A stretch of DNA of 50,721 bases. It comes from Verrucomicrobiota bacterium. GTDB lineage: Bacteria; Verrucomicrobiota; Verrucomicrobiia; CAIQCK01. The translations under genes were made by a program, and so were the position numbers. The stretch lies in NCBI GenBank assembly GCA_026397915.1, contig JAPLTX010000010.1, forward strand, positions 1-50,721. The letters run 5' to 3'. The notes under the pieces are model-generated. The model was not told where the DNA came from. It was given only the letters and a program-made list of their open reading frames with translations, and searched no databases. This document shows, piece after piece, positions 24,008-32,724 of the stretch; position 1 is the first letter of the stretch, and each line of letters starts with the position of its first letter.

Positions 24008-24915
24008 CGTTTCTGAGCCGCCTCCGTCCACCACGCAGAACTCCAAACCGGCACGAAGTGATACCATTGGTCGGCGTGCTCGGCTATCACGCGTTCAAAT
24101 ACCGCTGCCAGTCGCTGCGTGTTGGTGGCGACCGTGGCGGACAATTCACCAACGTCCATTGCCACGGGCGGCTCAATGAACGCCCGGTAGCGTCCCTGAC
24201 CGACGCCCACCACAAACGAGGGCAGAACCGTTGCGCCGGTGAGATGTGCCAGAACAGCGGGCGCGGCGGAGAATCTCGCCGGCGCTCCGAAAAACCTCAC
24301 CTCTTGCGCCGATTCCGCAGGTGGCCGGTCAATCAGCATCGCAACGACGCTGTTCTGTTGAAGCTGATGGATGATCGGCACCGCGGCAAACGGCGACTTG
24401 CCGATACGAATGGTATGCACGCCGTGGATGCCGCGATAGTTTTCGCGCATCGCGGTGAGTTCATCTATCTCTTCTTCTAAAGTCACGGCCCAGATCGGAT
24501 AGCCGCGCAGCGCACACAACAGCCCGCCCAGTTCCCAGTTGCCCAAATGCGCCGTCACGACGATCACGCCGCGTTTCCGGGCCAGCCCGGCTTCGAGCCG
24601 CTCCAGACCGGAGTTCTCGACCAGAACGTCGCCAAGCTGTTCTGCCCGCAGGTTTTCATAGCACACGTAGTCAGCCAGCGATTCGGCAAAATTGCGAAAG
24701 TTCTGGCGGACCACCGGTTCCAGCGGTTGGCGGCCATTGACCACGCGTGAGAGGTTTGCGCGAACCACCTTTCGAAATCGCGGCAGGCAGAGATAATTCA
24801 CGTCCGCCAGCCGTCGCGCCAGCCAACGCAATCCCGGCCCGGGCAGCCAACGCGCCACGGCGGACGCCGCGCGGAAGGCTTGCGGCGTGTAGAGCTTGTA
24901 GCGTTTTCCCTTCAC
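24004..24915 (-). CDS. LpxL/HtrB-like lipid acyltransferase
   Basis: A 303-residue protein from GTG 24915, with GGAG 7 nt upstream; GTGA overlaps the exporter-fragment stop. The motif HLGNWELGG is the HX4D/E-type catalytic block of lysophospholipid/lipid A acyltransferases. KVVRANLSRV, LIDRPPAE and ATVLPSFVVGVG are also shared with the family. In aryl-polyene and related loci this enzyme is believed to join the synthesised chain to a lipid or sugar-lipid anchor at the inner membrane. Confidence 0.85.
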   Translation of the reverse strand: MKGKRYKLYTPQAFRAASAVARWLPGPGLRWLARRLADVNYLCLPRFRKVVRANLSRVVNGRQPLEPVVRQNFRNFAESLADYVCYENLRAEQLGDVLVENSGLERLEAGLARKRGVIVVTAHLGNWELGGLLCALRGYPIWAVTLEEEIDELTAMRENYRGIHGVHTIRIGKSPFAAVPIIHQLQQNSVVAMLIDRPPAESAQEVRFFGAPARFSAAPAVLAHLTGATVLPSFVVGVGQGRYRAFIEPPVAMDVGELSATVATNTQRLAAVFERVIAEHADQWYHFVPVWSSAWWTEAAQKR

Positions 24916-25218
24916 GAACCGGCTCCTTGCCGCCAGATCAATACGGCAGGCAGGATGATCAGTGCGCAGGCCAGCAGCCACAGGATGCCCGCGCCAACGA
25001 CGAATCCAAGCGTCATCAATCCGGTGCGGTTGGCCAACACCAGCGACCCGAATCCAAAGCATGTAGTCAACGCGCTCATCACAAGATCCCGGTCTGTAGT
25101 TCCGACCAACGCAGCCAAATCTCCCTGCTCATAAGGCCAAACGTTAACGACATGAATGCCATAGTCAATACCGCAGCCGATCAGCAGCGGCAGTGCGAAG
25201 AAACTCGAGAGTCCTTCG
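24912..25218 (-). pseudogene. C-terminal fragment of an MMPL/RND-type exporter
   Basis: About 100 residues in one frame encode the last two to three membrane segments of an MMPL exporter: FFALPLLIGCGIDYGIHVVNV (the conserved RND acidic helix), GTTDRDLVMSALTTCFGFGSLVLANRTGL and a final hydrophobic segment ending RQGAGS. The frame is stopped just upstream, where the preceding lipoprotein gene ends at 25234, so more than 650 N-terminal residues are missing. This appears to be a deletion junction. The intact translational coupling to the acyltransferase suggests a formerly intact operon. Confidence 0.75.
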
Positions 25219-25233
25219 AAACGTCGGCATGGC

Positions 25234-26070
25234 TCACTCGAAAAAGTTCACATAGCACGGCCGAACCGAGGCTTTGCCGCCCAGGAAATAAGACTGCTTG
25301 TCGAAAGAAAATATGCCCGTCTGGGGGTCGAACTCAAAGCGCTTCGGTGTAGTGGCGTCATTCGGATCGTAGCACTGATACACTGTTTTGCCGCCTTCGA
25401 CCGATTTCGCATACGCCACGACCGCATGGTTCAGCGTTGGTTTGGGGAACTTGAAGTCGTAGATCCACAGCGCCATTGGCTGGCCCATCTCCAGCCACGC
25501 CTGCAATTCCTCGCTCGTCCTGGCTTGATGCTCCTTCGACGGTCTGTAGGGAAGGAAAAAGTTCCCCGGCCTAAAGTAAGTGGCCAGCGACGAGCCCAAG
25601 TTTGCGCGCAGCACAGCCGCCTGACGCTCGCTTAAATTACGCAAGTTTGCGTAGCCGGGGAAAACAACCCGGTCCTGCAAAGGCAGACTCGGGCCTGTCG
25701 GCCGCCGCGCAACGACTTGCCGGACTTTTCTTTCCAGTTCGACGTTTGATGCCGCTGGAGCGTCAGGTTCAAAGCGCGCGAACCGCCAAAACTGGATCGT
25801 TGCGCGAGCCATCACGAAACAGCGATGGGTGTAACGATCCCGATTCTCGCTGCGCGACTCCGGCGTCTGCACCCGCTGGCCGTCTTGGTAGGCCCAGACC
25901 GTCTGGTTGACGAAGGCAAATGTGTCCTGTTTGAAATCAAACGCCCGGCCGACGTGATTCGGTTGGGGCTTGATATGAGCGCACCCGACGGCGAACCACA
26001 GGCACAGCCAGACCGCCACCCGCCAGAAGACACGATCATGACGATGATCTTGGGCCGGTCGCTTCGTCAT
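25234..26070 (-). CDS. cysteine-peptidase/transglutaminase-like lipoprotein
   Basis: A 278-residue protein with a long n-region, a hydrophobic segment (VFWRVAVWLCLWFAVGC) and lipobox-like FAVGC. In the mature part, Cys of THRCFVMARATIQFW, His of LNHAVVAYA and Asp of YDPNDAT lie in the order and spacing of papain-like (C39/transglutaminase-like) enzymes. Its start overlaps the deacetylase stop by 4 nt, so it is part of that operon. A function in processing or attaching the lipid product is possible but unproven. It abuts the truncated exporter. Confidence 0.55.
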   Translation of the reverse strand: MTKRPAQDHRHDRVFWRVAVWLCLWFAVGCAHIKPQPNHVGRAFDFKQDTFAFVNQTVWAYQDGQRVQTPESRSENRDRYTHRCFVMARATIQFWRFARFEPDAPAASNVELERKVRQVVARRPTGPSLPLQDRVVFPGYANLRNLSERQAAVLRANLGSSLATYFRPGNFFLPYRPSKEHQARTSEELQAWLEMGQPMALWIYDFKFPKPTLNHAVVAYAKSVEGGKTVYQCYDPNDATTPKRFEFDPQTGIFSFDKQSYFLGGKASVRPCYVNFFE

Positions 26071-26801
26071 GGTTTTCCAGACTGCACGCTGTGCGCCCGA
26101 AGTTCCAGTAAACAGGCAACGTCCCTATCGTTTTCCGTGGCACGAGGGTGGAACATGAACTCATGAAGTCCGTCAGACAACCCCGGGACAACACTGAGGA
26201 TTTCACTCGCTTGCATCCTGAACAAACGGTCGAGTCCCCACAATGTCTGGCAAGTCTGGCGTGGACTGCGCCGCCGCCCGCGGCCGCTCCAGAAGGCCAC
26301 TGTCGCGTGTCGCGCGCGATCCTGCAACCGCTGAGAAAACAAACGTGGTTGTCCCAGTCGCACCCACCCGGTGAAATCCTGCGGCAAGACTTCCATTAAC
26401 GCGGCGCACACGGCTGGGTGAACGTGAAGGTGATGATGGCCATTCACAAACGCACAGCCCAACCCCGTGGCCCGGAACAGATCCCATTGCGCCTCCACCT
26501 CGCGTCGCATCAGCGCGCGCGCCGCGTGTGACAGCCCGATGCTCCAGCCCGCACGGTGCGGTGAACTCCCCCACGGCCACGCCGCACACGTCACAGGTGT
26601 GGAATCACACAAATGCAGATGCAGGCCCACACGGAGATGTTGATTGTCGCGAGCCAATTGAACAGCTTCTGCCGTAGCCCGTTGGCCCATCATCAAACTC
26701 GCGCCGTGCAACACGCCTTCGCGATGAGAGCGCACAATCGCCAGATTGATTTCCGGGCCGAGGCCAAAATCATCGGCTGTGAAAAACACTTCTTTCTTCA
26801 A
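26067..26801 (-). CDS. ChbG/YdjC-type carbohydrate deacetylase (HpnK-like)
   Basis: About 244 residues if started at TTG 26801; the frame is open to 26870. The metal-binding motif TADDFGLGPEIN near the N-terminus, LRVGLHLHL and FVNGHHHLHVHPAV are the hallmark Asp/His positions of YdjC deacetylases. HpnK-type members remove acetyl from the N-acetylglucosamine that an HpnI-like transferase adds to a lipid. An HpnI-like gene lies in the divergent operon next door, so the pair probably makes a glucosaminyl lipid. Confidence 0.75.
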   Translation of the reverse strand: MKKEVFFTADDFGLGPEINLAIVRSHREGVLHGASLMMGQRATAEAVQLARDNQHLRVGLHLHLCDSTPVTCAAWPWGSSPHRAGWSIGLSHAARALMRREVEAQWDLFRATGLGCAFVNGHHHLHVHPAVCAALMEVLPQDFTGWVRLGQPRLFSQRLQDRARHATVAFWSGRGRRRSPRQTCQTLWGLDRLFRMQASEILSVVPGLSDGLHEFMFHPRATENDRDVACLLELRAHSVQSGKP

Positions 26802-26802
26802 A

Positions 26803-27870
26803 ATGAGCCGATATAGTGCCGGAGTGTTCGTCCGTAGGCAATTTCTAGTTACGGGAGGCACCGGTTTCATTGGGCGCCATGTCGTTTGGCGGCTGGTGAA
26901 TCAAGGGGTGCCGGTTCGCGTGTTGTCACGTTCAACCGAGAAGGCCAACGCACTGTTTGGGAATCGCGTTGAGATCGTCCACGGCGATCTGCTCGACGCC
27001 GCAAGCCTGCGGTCAGCGTGCAAAGGCGTCCATACGATCATCCACGCCGGAGGCGTTTACCGATTCGGACGCCACCATCGGCGGGAGTTGTTCGATACCA
27101 ATGTGTGTGGCAGCGGCAATCTGCTGGAAGCAGCTTGGGTCAGTCGCATTGAGCGGTTCATCCACATTAGTTCCGCAGGCATCCTGAACAACCCGTCTGC
27201 GCCCGTGACGGAACGCGACTTCCCCGGCTCCGTGTCGGTGCGTGAACCGTATCGTTGCTCCAAGTGGCAGGCGGAACTGACGGCGCTCGATTGGGCCAAA
27301 CGCGGCCTGCCGGTGAGCATCGGCAGCCCGACCAGCACCTTGGGTGCGGAAGATGCAGCGCCCACTCCTACAGGATGCATGGTCCGGGATTTCCTAAAGC
27401 GCCGGTTTCCATTCGCGGCCCGGACCGCGTTGAACTTCATCCACGTTGATGACCTTGCGAACGGGATTCTGGCCGTGGCGGACCGCGGACAGGCGGGCAA
27501 GCGTTATTTGCTCGGCCACCACAATCTGTGGCTGGCCGAATTCCTGAATCTGCTGGCCCGCGCTTCAGAGCTGCCTGCTCCCCGGCGTCAGTTGCCGTGG
27601 GGCGTGATTGCAATCGTCGGCGGGGTCGGCGAACTGCTCGGCCCCATCGCCGCCAACGGCTGCACCCGCGTTTGTTGGGAAACAGCGGCCTATGCGAGAC
27701 GGCAGCAATTTTTCGATCTCCGCAAAACTTCCGAAGACCTCGGCTGGCGCGCCCAAACACCGATAGAGGACATCGTCCGCGACGCAGTCCGCTGGTTCCA
27801 AGGGTTGGAACAAGGCGAAATCGCATCCCCAAGCAACCTTCAGGCAAATACGAATGTGGCCGCGAACTGA
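26803..27870 (+). CDS. NAD-dependent sugar epimerase (HpnA-like)
   Basis: A 355-residue extended SDR from ATG 26803, 1 nt from the divergent TTG start. The Rossmann loop VTGGTGFIGRHVV, then HAGGVYRFG, catalytic Ser (ISSAG) and Tyr/Lys in PYRCSKWQAE are present. The pattern fits hopanoid-associated sugar epimerases (HpnA type) that shape the sugar part of functionalised lipids. The glycosyltransferase gene overlaps its end by 17 nt. Confidence 0.8.
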   Translation: MSRYSAGVFVRRQFLVTGGTGFIGRHVVWRLVNQGVPVRVLSRSTEKANALFGNRVEIVHGDLLDAASLRSACKGVHTIIHAGGVYRFGRHHRRELFDTNVCGSGNLLEAAWVSRIERFIHISSAGILNNPSAPVTERDFPGSVSVREPYRCSKWQAELTALDWAKRGLPVSIGSPTSTLGAEDAAPTPTGCMVRDFLKRRFPFAARTALNFIHVDDLANGILAVADRGQAGKRYLLGHHNLWLAEFLNLLARASELPAPRRQLPWGVIAIVGGVGELLGPIAANGCTRVCWETAAYARRQQFFDLRKTSEDLGWRAQTPIEDIVRDAVRWFQGLEQGEIASPSNLQANTNVAAN

Positions 27871-28999
27871 ATGGTGGCTTTGCGGCTGGACAGTGCTCGC
27901 CGCCCTTTGGTGGTTGATGGCGTATGCTCTGGTATCACGGTCACGGCGCGCCCCGCTCCCCAAACGGTCTGCGAATTCTCCTTCAGTGAGCATTTTCAAA
28001 CCCGTCCCGGCGTTGGGCGACGGTGGAGTGCCCGAACCTCTGGCGGCAGCACTCGAATCGTTCATCCAACAACTGGATGAGAACAGCGAATTGCTGCTGG
28101 GGTTCGAGAAACGCGATCAATCACGCTGGGAACCCGTCGTGGAGAACTGGCGCCGGAAATACCCGCAAGCCCGACTGGACGTCACGTTTGCGCCGCAACC
28201 GAACCATTTTCCGAATCCAAAAATCTCCTGGGAACACACGCTCGCGCCGCGGGCGCGAGGCAAGCTGTGGCTCTGGAGTGACGCGGACATCATCGCGCCA
28301 ATGGGGACAGTGGCCGAATTGTGCAAGGAGTTGGGGGCGACGAATGCGGCGCTGGTTACAGCCCCCTACGTTGTGCGCGCCGTCCGCTCAATGCCGGCGC
28401 TGATCGAGGCGCTCTACGTCAACATGGAGTTGTATCCCGGCGCGCGCCTGCTTCAGCGTTTGGGTGCGGTCCGGTGTGCTTTTGGCTCCTGTCTGCTTTT
28501 CACAGCGGACTCGTTCCGACAACAGGTCGTGTGGGAACGGCTCGGCTCGGTTCTCGCGGAAGACTTTTCGCTTGGCAACAGCTTGCAGCCGGTCACGGTG
28601 AGTTCCGTCGCGCTCGAATCGCTGGCGATGGAAACGTGCTGGCGGCATGCCATCGGCCGGTATCTGCGTTGGCACAAAGGCGTGCGTTGGTGCCGGCCCG
28701 CGGGTTATGCGGGGCAGTTGCTGATCCTGCCGCTGATCGGCTGGCTGGCGTTTGCGGTGAGTCATCCAGCCGCATGGAGCTCGTGGCTGGGGGTCATTGC
28801 AGTGATGCAGATGGAAGTGCTGATGGCTTGGGCGATTTTTCACCGGATCGGGTGCCGGTTGAAGGCGCGGCATGTGTTCGGAGTTGAACTCTGGTGTTTG
28901 CTGCGGCCATTGGTTTGGAGCGCATGCTGGTTCCCCTGGCCGGTCGTTTGGCGGCCTCAGCGACGCAAGTGGTGGGGCTTCGACCGATCCACAGAGTAA
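27854..28999 (+). CDS. GT2-like glycosyltransferase (HpnI/ceramide glucosyltransferase type)
   Basis: A 381-residue membrane protein with an N-terminal helix (WWLCGWTVLAALWWLMAYALV), a GT2 catalytic domain (SVSIFKPVPALGD; WLWSDADII as the DxD; ...AEDFSLGN; RYLRWHKGVRW as QxxRW-like block) and three C-terminal membrane helices. This is the layout of HpnI and ceramide glucosyltransferases, which add a sugar to a lipid hydroxyl at the inner membrane. Neighbouring HpnA- and HpnK-like genes match, but no squalene-hopene cyclase is in view, so the acceptor may be the product of the fatty-acid-type enzymes here. Confidence 0.8.
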   Translation: MWPRTEWWLCGWTVLAALWWLMAYALVSRSRRAPLPKRSANSPSVSIFKPVPALGDGGVPEPLAAALESFIQQLDENSELLLGFEKRDQSRWEPVVENWRRKYPQARLDVTFAPQPNHFPNPKISWEHTLAPRARGKLWLWSDADIIAPMGTVAELCKELGATNAALVTAPYVVRAVRSMPALIEALYVNMELYPGARLLQRLGAVRCAFGSCLLFTADSFRQQVVWERLGSVLAEDFSLGNSLQPVTVSSVALESLAMETCWRHAIGRYLRWHKGVRWCRPAGYAGQLLILPLIGWLAFAVSHPAAWSSWLGVIAVMQMEVLMAWAIFHRIGCRLKARHVFGVELWCLLRPLVWSACWFPWPVVWRPQRRKWWGFDRSTE

Positions 29000-29013
29000 G
29001 CGGCAGCAGATCG

Positions 29014-30018
29014 TCAGATTCCACCCACCGTTGGCTCGCCAGCATCCCGCGGGATGGAACGGCGATGGGTCAGGTAAACTCCAGCGCCAACCAAACTCCA
29101 AAACACGAACAGCAGGAATCCGGTCAATGACGCCAGCACGGCGATTTCCGCCGGGACGCCTGACAGATCGCCCAGCAATTGCTCGAAAAGCTTTTCGCGA
29201 ACACCGACACCGTTGACGCTGATGGGCAACGCCGTGATGACTGTTACCACCGGCATGACAGCGAACATGTCGCCCAGCGATACGCTGGCCTGAAACGCCC
29301 GCGCCGCGCAGTAGAATGCGGCAAAGAATGTCAGCAAGGACACCTCGGACACTGCGATGGCCAGCAGCGTCTTTTTCCAAGCGTGACCGAACAAGCTGCA
29401 AGCCGCAGATAACTGGATAAGGAAACCGCGCCACGGCAAGCGCACGGGCAGCTTGTGCGCCAGTTGAAACCCGACGATCGCTGTTCCTCCCGCAAGCACC
29501 GCCACAGCACAACCCAGAAACACGATGAGGAAATAAAGCAGGCCCGCGGTCACCGGAGTTTGCGTCAGGTAATCGTATCGCCACAGAATCATGCCGACCG
29601 CGGTTACACTAAGCGTCACGAGCGAAATCAGCCGATCCATAATGACGGACAGGATCGCCGTCATCTTGCTGCTGCCCGTGTCCACCACGACGTAATAGCT
29701 TTTCGCCACATCGCCCCCCGTTGCGCCGAGAACGAAGAGGTTGAAGAATTGTCCGATGAAAAACAACCGGCAGACATGGAGCCAACGGATTGGAATGTCT
29801 TGCACCCGCATGCAAAGCCCCCAGCGCACGAAGCTGGCAACCTCGCCAATTCCCGACAGAACCAACCCGGCAACCACCCAACGCAGATCCGCCCGCCCGA
29901 GCGCACCCAGCATGGCGTCGCGGCGGTCGCTGTCGTGAAACACCCAAGCCAGAACGCCCGCCGTCACCAGGCATTGGATCGCGAAAAGCACCGTGCGTTT
30001 CACCGAGGCCGTGCTCAT
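29014..30018 (-). CDS. flippase-like integral membrane protein (LPG synthase TM/YbhN type)
   Basis: A 334-residue protein from ATG 30018, which overlaps the kinase stop (ATGA). It has about eight membrane segments and the family signatures ADLRWVVAGLVLSGIGEVASFVRWGLCMR, GQFFNLFVLGATGGDVAKSYYV and LPISVNGVGVREKLF. This UPF0104/LPG_synthase_TM fold is used by glycolipid and lysyl-PG flippases. In this locus it could flip the finished glycolipid across the inner membrane, perhaps replacing the broken MMPL exporter; that is inference. Confidence 0.8.
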   Translation of the reverse strand: MSTASVKRTVLFAIQCLVTAGVLAWVFHDSDRRDAMLGALGRADLRWVVAGLVLSGIGEVASFVRWGLCMRVQDIPIRWLHVCRLFFIGQFFNLFVLGATGGDVAKSYYVVVDTGSSKMTAILSVIMDRLISLVTLSVTAVGMILWRYDYLTQTPVTAGLLYFLIVFLGCAVAVLAGGTAIVGFQLAHKLPVRLPWRGFLIQLSAACSLFGHAWKKTLLAIAVSEVSLLTFFAAFYCAARAFQASVSLGDMFAVMPVVTVITALPISVNGVGVREKLFEQLLGDLSGVPAEIAVLASLTGFLLFVFWSLVGAGVYLTHRRSIPRDAGEPTVGGI

Positions 30019-30782
30019 GGCAACTGGTTCCGAAGCAGTTCCATCCGTCGGCGTCGTTCTGCGGATGGCAGATAACTCGTCCGAAAAGCCCACCACACTC
30101 GCGCCAGTCCTCGTGGCGAAACAAGCCGCTGTTTCAGGACGCGCAACACTTCCGGTCGCCCATACGCCTGCACGATGTGCTTGGCTGCATCCGTCCAGCG
30201 ATCACCCGTGATCTGACCTGCCAGATCGAGCAACAACACCAACAGATCATCCGCGTGCCGTTCATCTGCTGGCCAGGCACGGTCGTGAATCGTTTCAAAA
30301 TCAATCAGCCTCGCCCGATCCGCCGCGCCGTCATAGATGACATTCTCCAGGTGCAGGTCGCCGTGCGACCAGCCACCGCCAAACTCCGGGCACCAGACTT
30401 GATGCGCGCGGGCAAGCTCGTGTCCGCCCGCCTTCAGCATTGCTTCTGTGAGCTGGCCCTCCTTGATTGAGTCGCACAGGCTGACGCCGGGCACTTGGTC
30501 CGCCCAGACCGCATCGGCGCCTTCAGCCGCTGCGCGAAGGTGGTCGCCGTAGAGCCGCTGGAAACAATCCACTTCCCACTGCTGCCAGTCGGTCCCGCTG
30601 CAAATCCGGACGCGAGCACCTGTCAGCCGGAAGAACAGATTTGCGCCAGCAATCAGCCATCCGCTGCGCGACCGCCGCCGCTTGACCCAGACCGGCCGCC
30701 CATCACGTGTTTCGCGCCAGATGTCATTCATCCGAACCCGCGAATCAATCGCCGTATCAATCCGCTTGAGGAGACCGCTCAT
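30015..30782 (-). CDS. lipopolysaccharide-kinase-like (InaA/WaaP-type) protein
   Basis: A 255-residue small-molecule kinase fold from ATG 30782; the frame is open to 30875. The catalytic loop GGWSHGDLHLENVIYD with HGDxxxxN and the metal Asp in RLIDFETIHD are clear, and the N-lobe has a Lys-rich strand (RPVWVKRRR). Related kinases phosphorylate heptose or Kdo sugars of LPS. The ATGA overlap with the flippase gene implies joint work on an envelope glycolipid. Confidence 0.75.
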   Translation of the reverse strand: MSGLLKRIDTAIDSRVRMNDIWRETRDGRPVWVKRRRSRSGWLIAGANLFFRLTGARVRICSGTDWQQWEVDCFQRLYGDHLRAAAEGADAVWADQVPGVSLCDSIKEGQLTEAMLKAGGHELARAHQVWCPEFGGGWSHGDLHLENVIYDGAADRARLIDFETIHDRAWPADERHADDLLVLLLDLAGQITGDRWTDAAKHIVQAYGRPEVLRVLKQRLVSPRGLARVWWAFRTSYLPSAERRRRMELLRNQLP

Positions 30783-30924
30783 TTCAAAGGACTCTCCTCT
30801 CTCTCGACGCCATCCACGCCCGCCGCCGGTCGGCCGATGAACGGCCGACAGGCACGCAGCCGATGCATAGGCCATAACCGCAGAAACTCTGGCAGAAAAT
30901 GCGAATGCCCGTCATGAAGATGGA

Positions 30925-30944
30925 CAGGCGGTCTTGACCGCCTG
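30925..30944. repeat. perfect 20-bp palindrome
   Basis: CAGGCGGTC-TT-GACCGCCTG, arms of 9 bp with TT at the centre. It sits in the gap between the kinase gene start (30782) and the phospholipase-D gene end (31049). It may terminate one of the minus-strand genes or be a REP-like extragenic palindrome. Only one copy is in the window. Confidence 0.45.
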
Positions 30945-31048
30945 ATACGAGTTTGGAAATCATGCGCTAGAATTCTACCTCACCTCACCAGCGCCAGTCA
31001 CTACACTTGCAAAACCCGAAACATAATAAACCGATCTTTGGCAACGTC

Positions 31049-32431
31049 TTACAACCAATGGGAAAACAAGTGCGCAAAACACTCCCCGATCCTCGGGAAC
31101 AAGGATCTTCGTTTCCACTGTTTCCACTGAATCTGGTCGGATTCCGCGAGGTCCTTGGCAAACGTCTTCTCCATTTCGATGGCAAACTCACGATTCAGGA
31201 TGACCGCATTCACCTCGTCATCGCTTAGCAAGCTCCAGAAGTCCATGTTGGTGGAGCCGACTGTTGACCAGACGCCGTCAATCACCGCAGTTTTCGCATG
31301 CAACAGGGCGTTACGGCGTTCGTATATCCTTACCCCCGCTTTCAGAAGCTCGGAATAATTATACCGCTGAGCCTGCAATGCCAGTTCCGAATCGGTTTTT
31401 GCGGGAACTATGATCTTTACGTCAACACCGCGCCTGGCCGCATCACGGAAGGCATCCAGCATCTGGTCGTCGGGGATAAAATAGGCATTCGTCAGATGAA
31501 CTGAATGCTCTGCAAAAGTGATGGCGGACACATAAACGATAAAAGTAATCCTGTTGTTCTGTCCCGGCGTGCTGCCGACCACCCGCACCAGGGCGTTTCC
31601 CGCTTCTTTCAGATCAGGGAAGTAGCTTCGTTCAGAGAGTTTCGGTCCCTTCTGTTTCCGCCACGTATCAAGAAAGAGCTTTTGGAATTCGGCCACCGCT
31701 GGGCCTTCAATCTGAACGTCGGTGTCACGCCAGGGCAGCGGCGTTCCTTTGAGTTTTCCCCTGCCAGAAAGGCTGCTTGAGTAAACCGAACTGATGTTGA
31801 TGCCCCCTGTAAGTGCGACTTTGCCGTCGGCGATCAGAATCTTGCGGTGGTCCGGATGCGCGAGGATCCAGTGCCCGCGGGCCTTCAGCGGACTTACCGG
31901 GTTGAATTCGACCACCTGAATTCCCCCATCCCGCAAACGCTTAAAGAACGCGACGGGCGTGCTGTAACTGCCAACGCTGTCAAAAATGAGATTCACCTGA
32001 ACCCCCTCCGCCTGTTTTTGCAGCAACAGATTGGCAAATTTGCGACCCACTTCATCATCTTCAATGATATAGGTTTCAAAATTGATATGATCTTTGGCGT
32101 TTCGTATTGCCGTGAACATTGCGGCATAGGCTGCCGGACCATCGACGATCAGAGTGATTTTGTTTCCCTTCGTCAGCGGGCTTTCAGTGACCGATTCCAC
32201 CACAGCAGTGTGGCGTTCCAGAACGTCCGTCGGGCCGACCGATTGCTTCAGCCGTTCCATGATAGCTTTGCTTTTCTGGGGCGATAACAGTCCTTTGGAC
32301 GACACAATCTGATGGGGTTCGCGAGCAGCTGACGCCTCATCAATCGTTTTAGACACGTTCGGCAAGGTTGCGCATCCATTGCTGAGGCTCAAAATGAATG
32401 CGAACAGAAAGAAAGGCCTGACGATTGTCAT
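31049..32431 (-). CDS. phospholipase D/cardiolipin synthase-like lipoprotein
   Basis: A 460-residue PLD-superfamily enzyme. The N-terminus has a lipoprotein signal (LFAFILSLSNGC). Two HKD-type motifs are present: HPDHRKILIADGKVALTGG (about residue 193) and LLHAKTAVIDGVWSTVGSTNMD (about 387). The spacing, ISSVYSS and ...FIPDDQMLDAFRDAARRGVDVKI are as in ClsA/ClsC-like cardiolipin synthases. It probably transfers phosphatidyl groups between lipids at the envelope. Its start is about 120 bp from a small lipoprotein gene on the same strand. Confidence 0.87.
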   Translation of the reverse strand: MTIVRPFFLFAFILSLSNGCATLPNVSKTIDEASAAREPHQIVSSKGLLSPQKSKAIMERLKQSVGPTDVLERHTAVVESVTESPLTKGNKITLIVDGPAAYAAMFTAIRNAKDHINFETYIIEDDEVGRKFANLLLQKQAEGVQVNLIFDSVGSYSTPVAFFKRLRDGGIQVVEFNPVSPLKARGHWILAHPDHRKILIADGKVALTGGINISSVYSSSLSGRGKLKGTPLPWRDTDVQIEGPAVAEFQKLFLDTWRKQKGPKLSERSYFPDLKEAGNALVRVVGSTPGQNNRITFIVYVSAITFAEHSVHLTNAYFIPDDQMLDAFRDAARRGVDVKIIVPAKTDSELALQAQRYNYSELLKAGVRIYERRNALLHAKTAVIDGVWSTVGSTNMDFWSLLSDDEVNAVILNREFAIEMEKTFAKDLAESDQIQWKQWKRRSLFPRIGECFAHLFSHWL

Positions 32432-32551
32432 ATATTATCCCAATACTTCCTTTGCTATAAGCATTCCCTTCATCAGCCGCAGGTCGGCTCACTTGCTGCA
32501 TTCTTAGGCAGCAACAGGTATTCGGGCGAAATTCAAACGGAGCGGGTGAGC

Positions 32552-32719
32552 TTAACGACGATCATCATGGTGTTGCGATTCATGTCTGTCATCATGACGC
32601 CTATCGCCTCGATCATAATCGTGCCCTCGATCCGAAAAGCATCCCGTAAGCAACAGACTGACCGTGCCCAACAACAGCGCAAACTTCATGACTGGCCATT
32701 TCTTCATATTGGAGTTCAT
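32552..32719 (-). CDS. small His/Asp/Arg-rich lipoprotein
   Basis: A 55-residue lipoprotein from ATG 32719 (further in-frame ATGs at 32707 and 32689). The signal MKFALLLGTVSLLLTGC ends in a good lipobox. The mature 30 residues are almost only Asp, Arg and His (DRGHDYDRGDRRHDDRHESQHHDDRR), suggesting metal or anion binding. The ATG lies 5 nt after a TATTCT box that is 23 bp from operator copy 6, read in the minus direction, so it probably shares that operator with the gene at 32809. Confidence 0.6.
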   Translation of the reverse strand: MNSNMKKWPVMKFALLLGTVSLLLTGCFSDRGHDYDRGDRRHDDRHESQHHDDRR

Positions 32720-32724
32720 CGAGA

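Noticed and set aside
26067..28999. A complete hopanoid biosynthesis locus
   Set aside because: Only HpnA-, HpnI- and HpnK-like genes are present; no squalene synthase-like HpnC/D/E, no cyclase, no HpnH or HpnG in the window.
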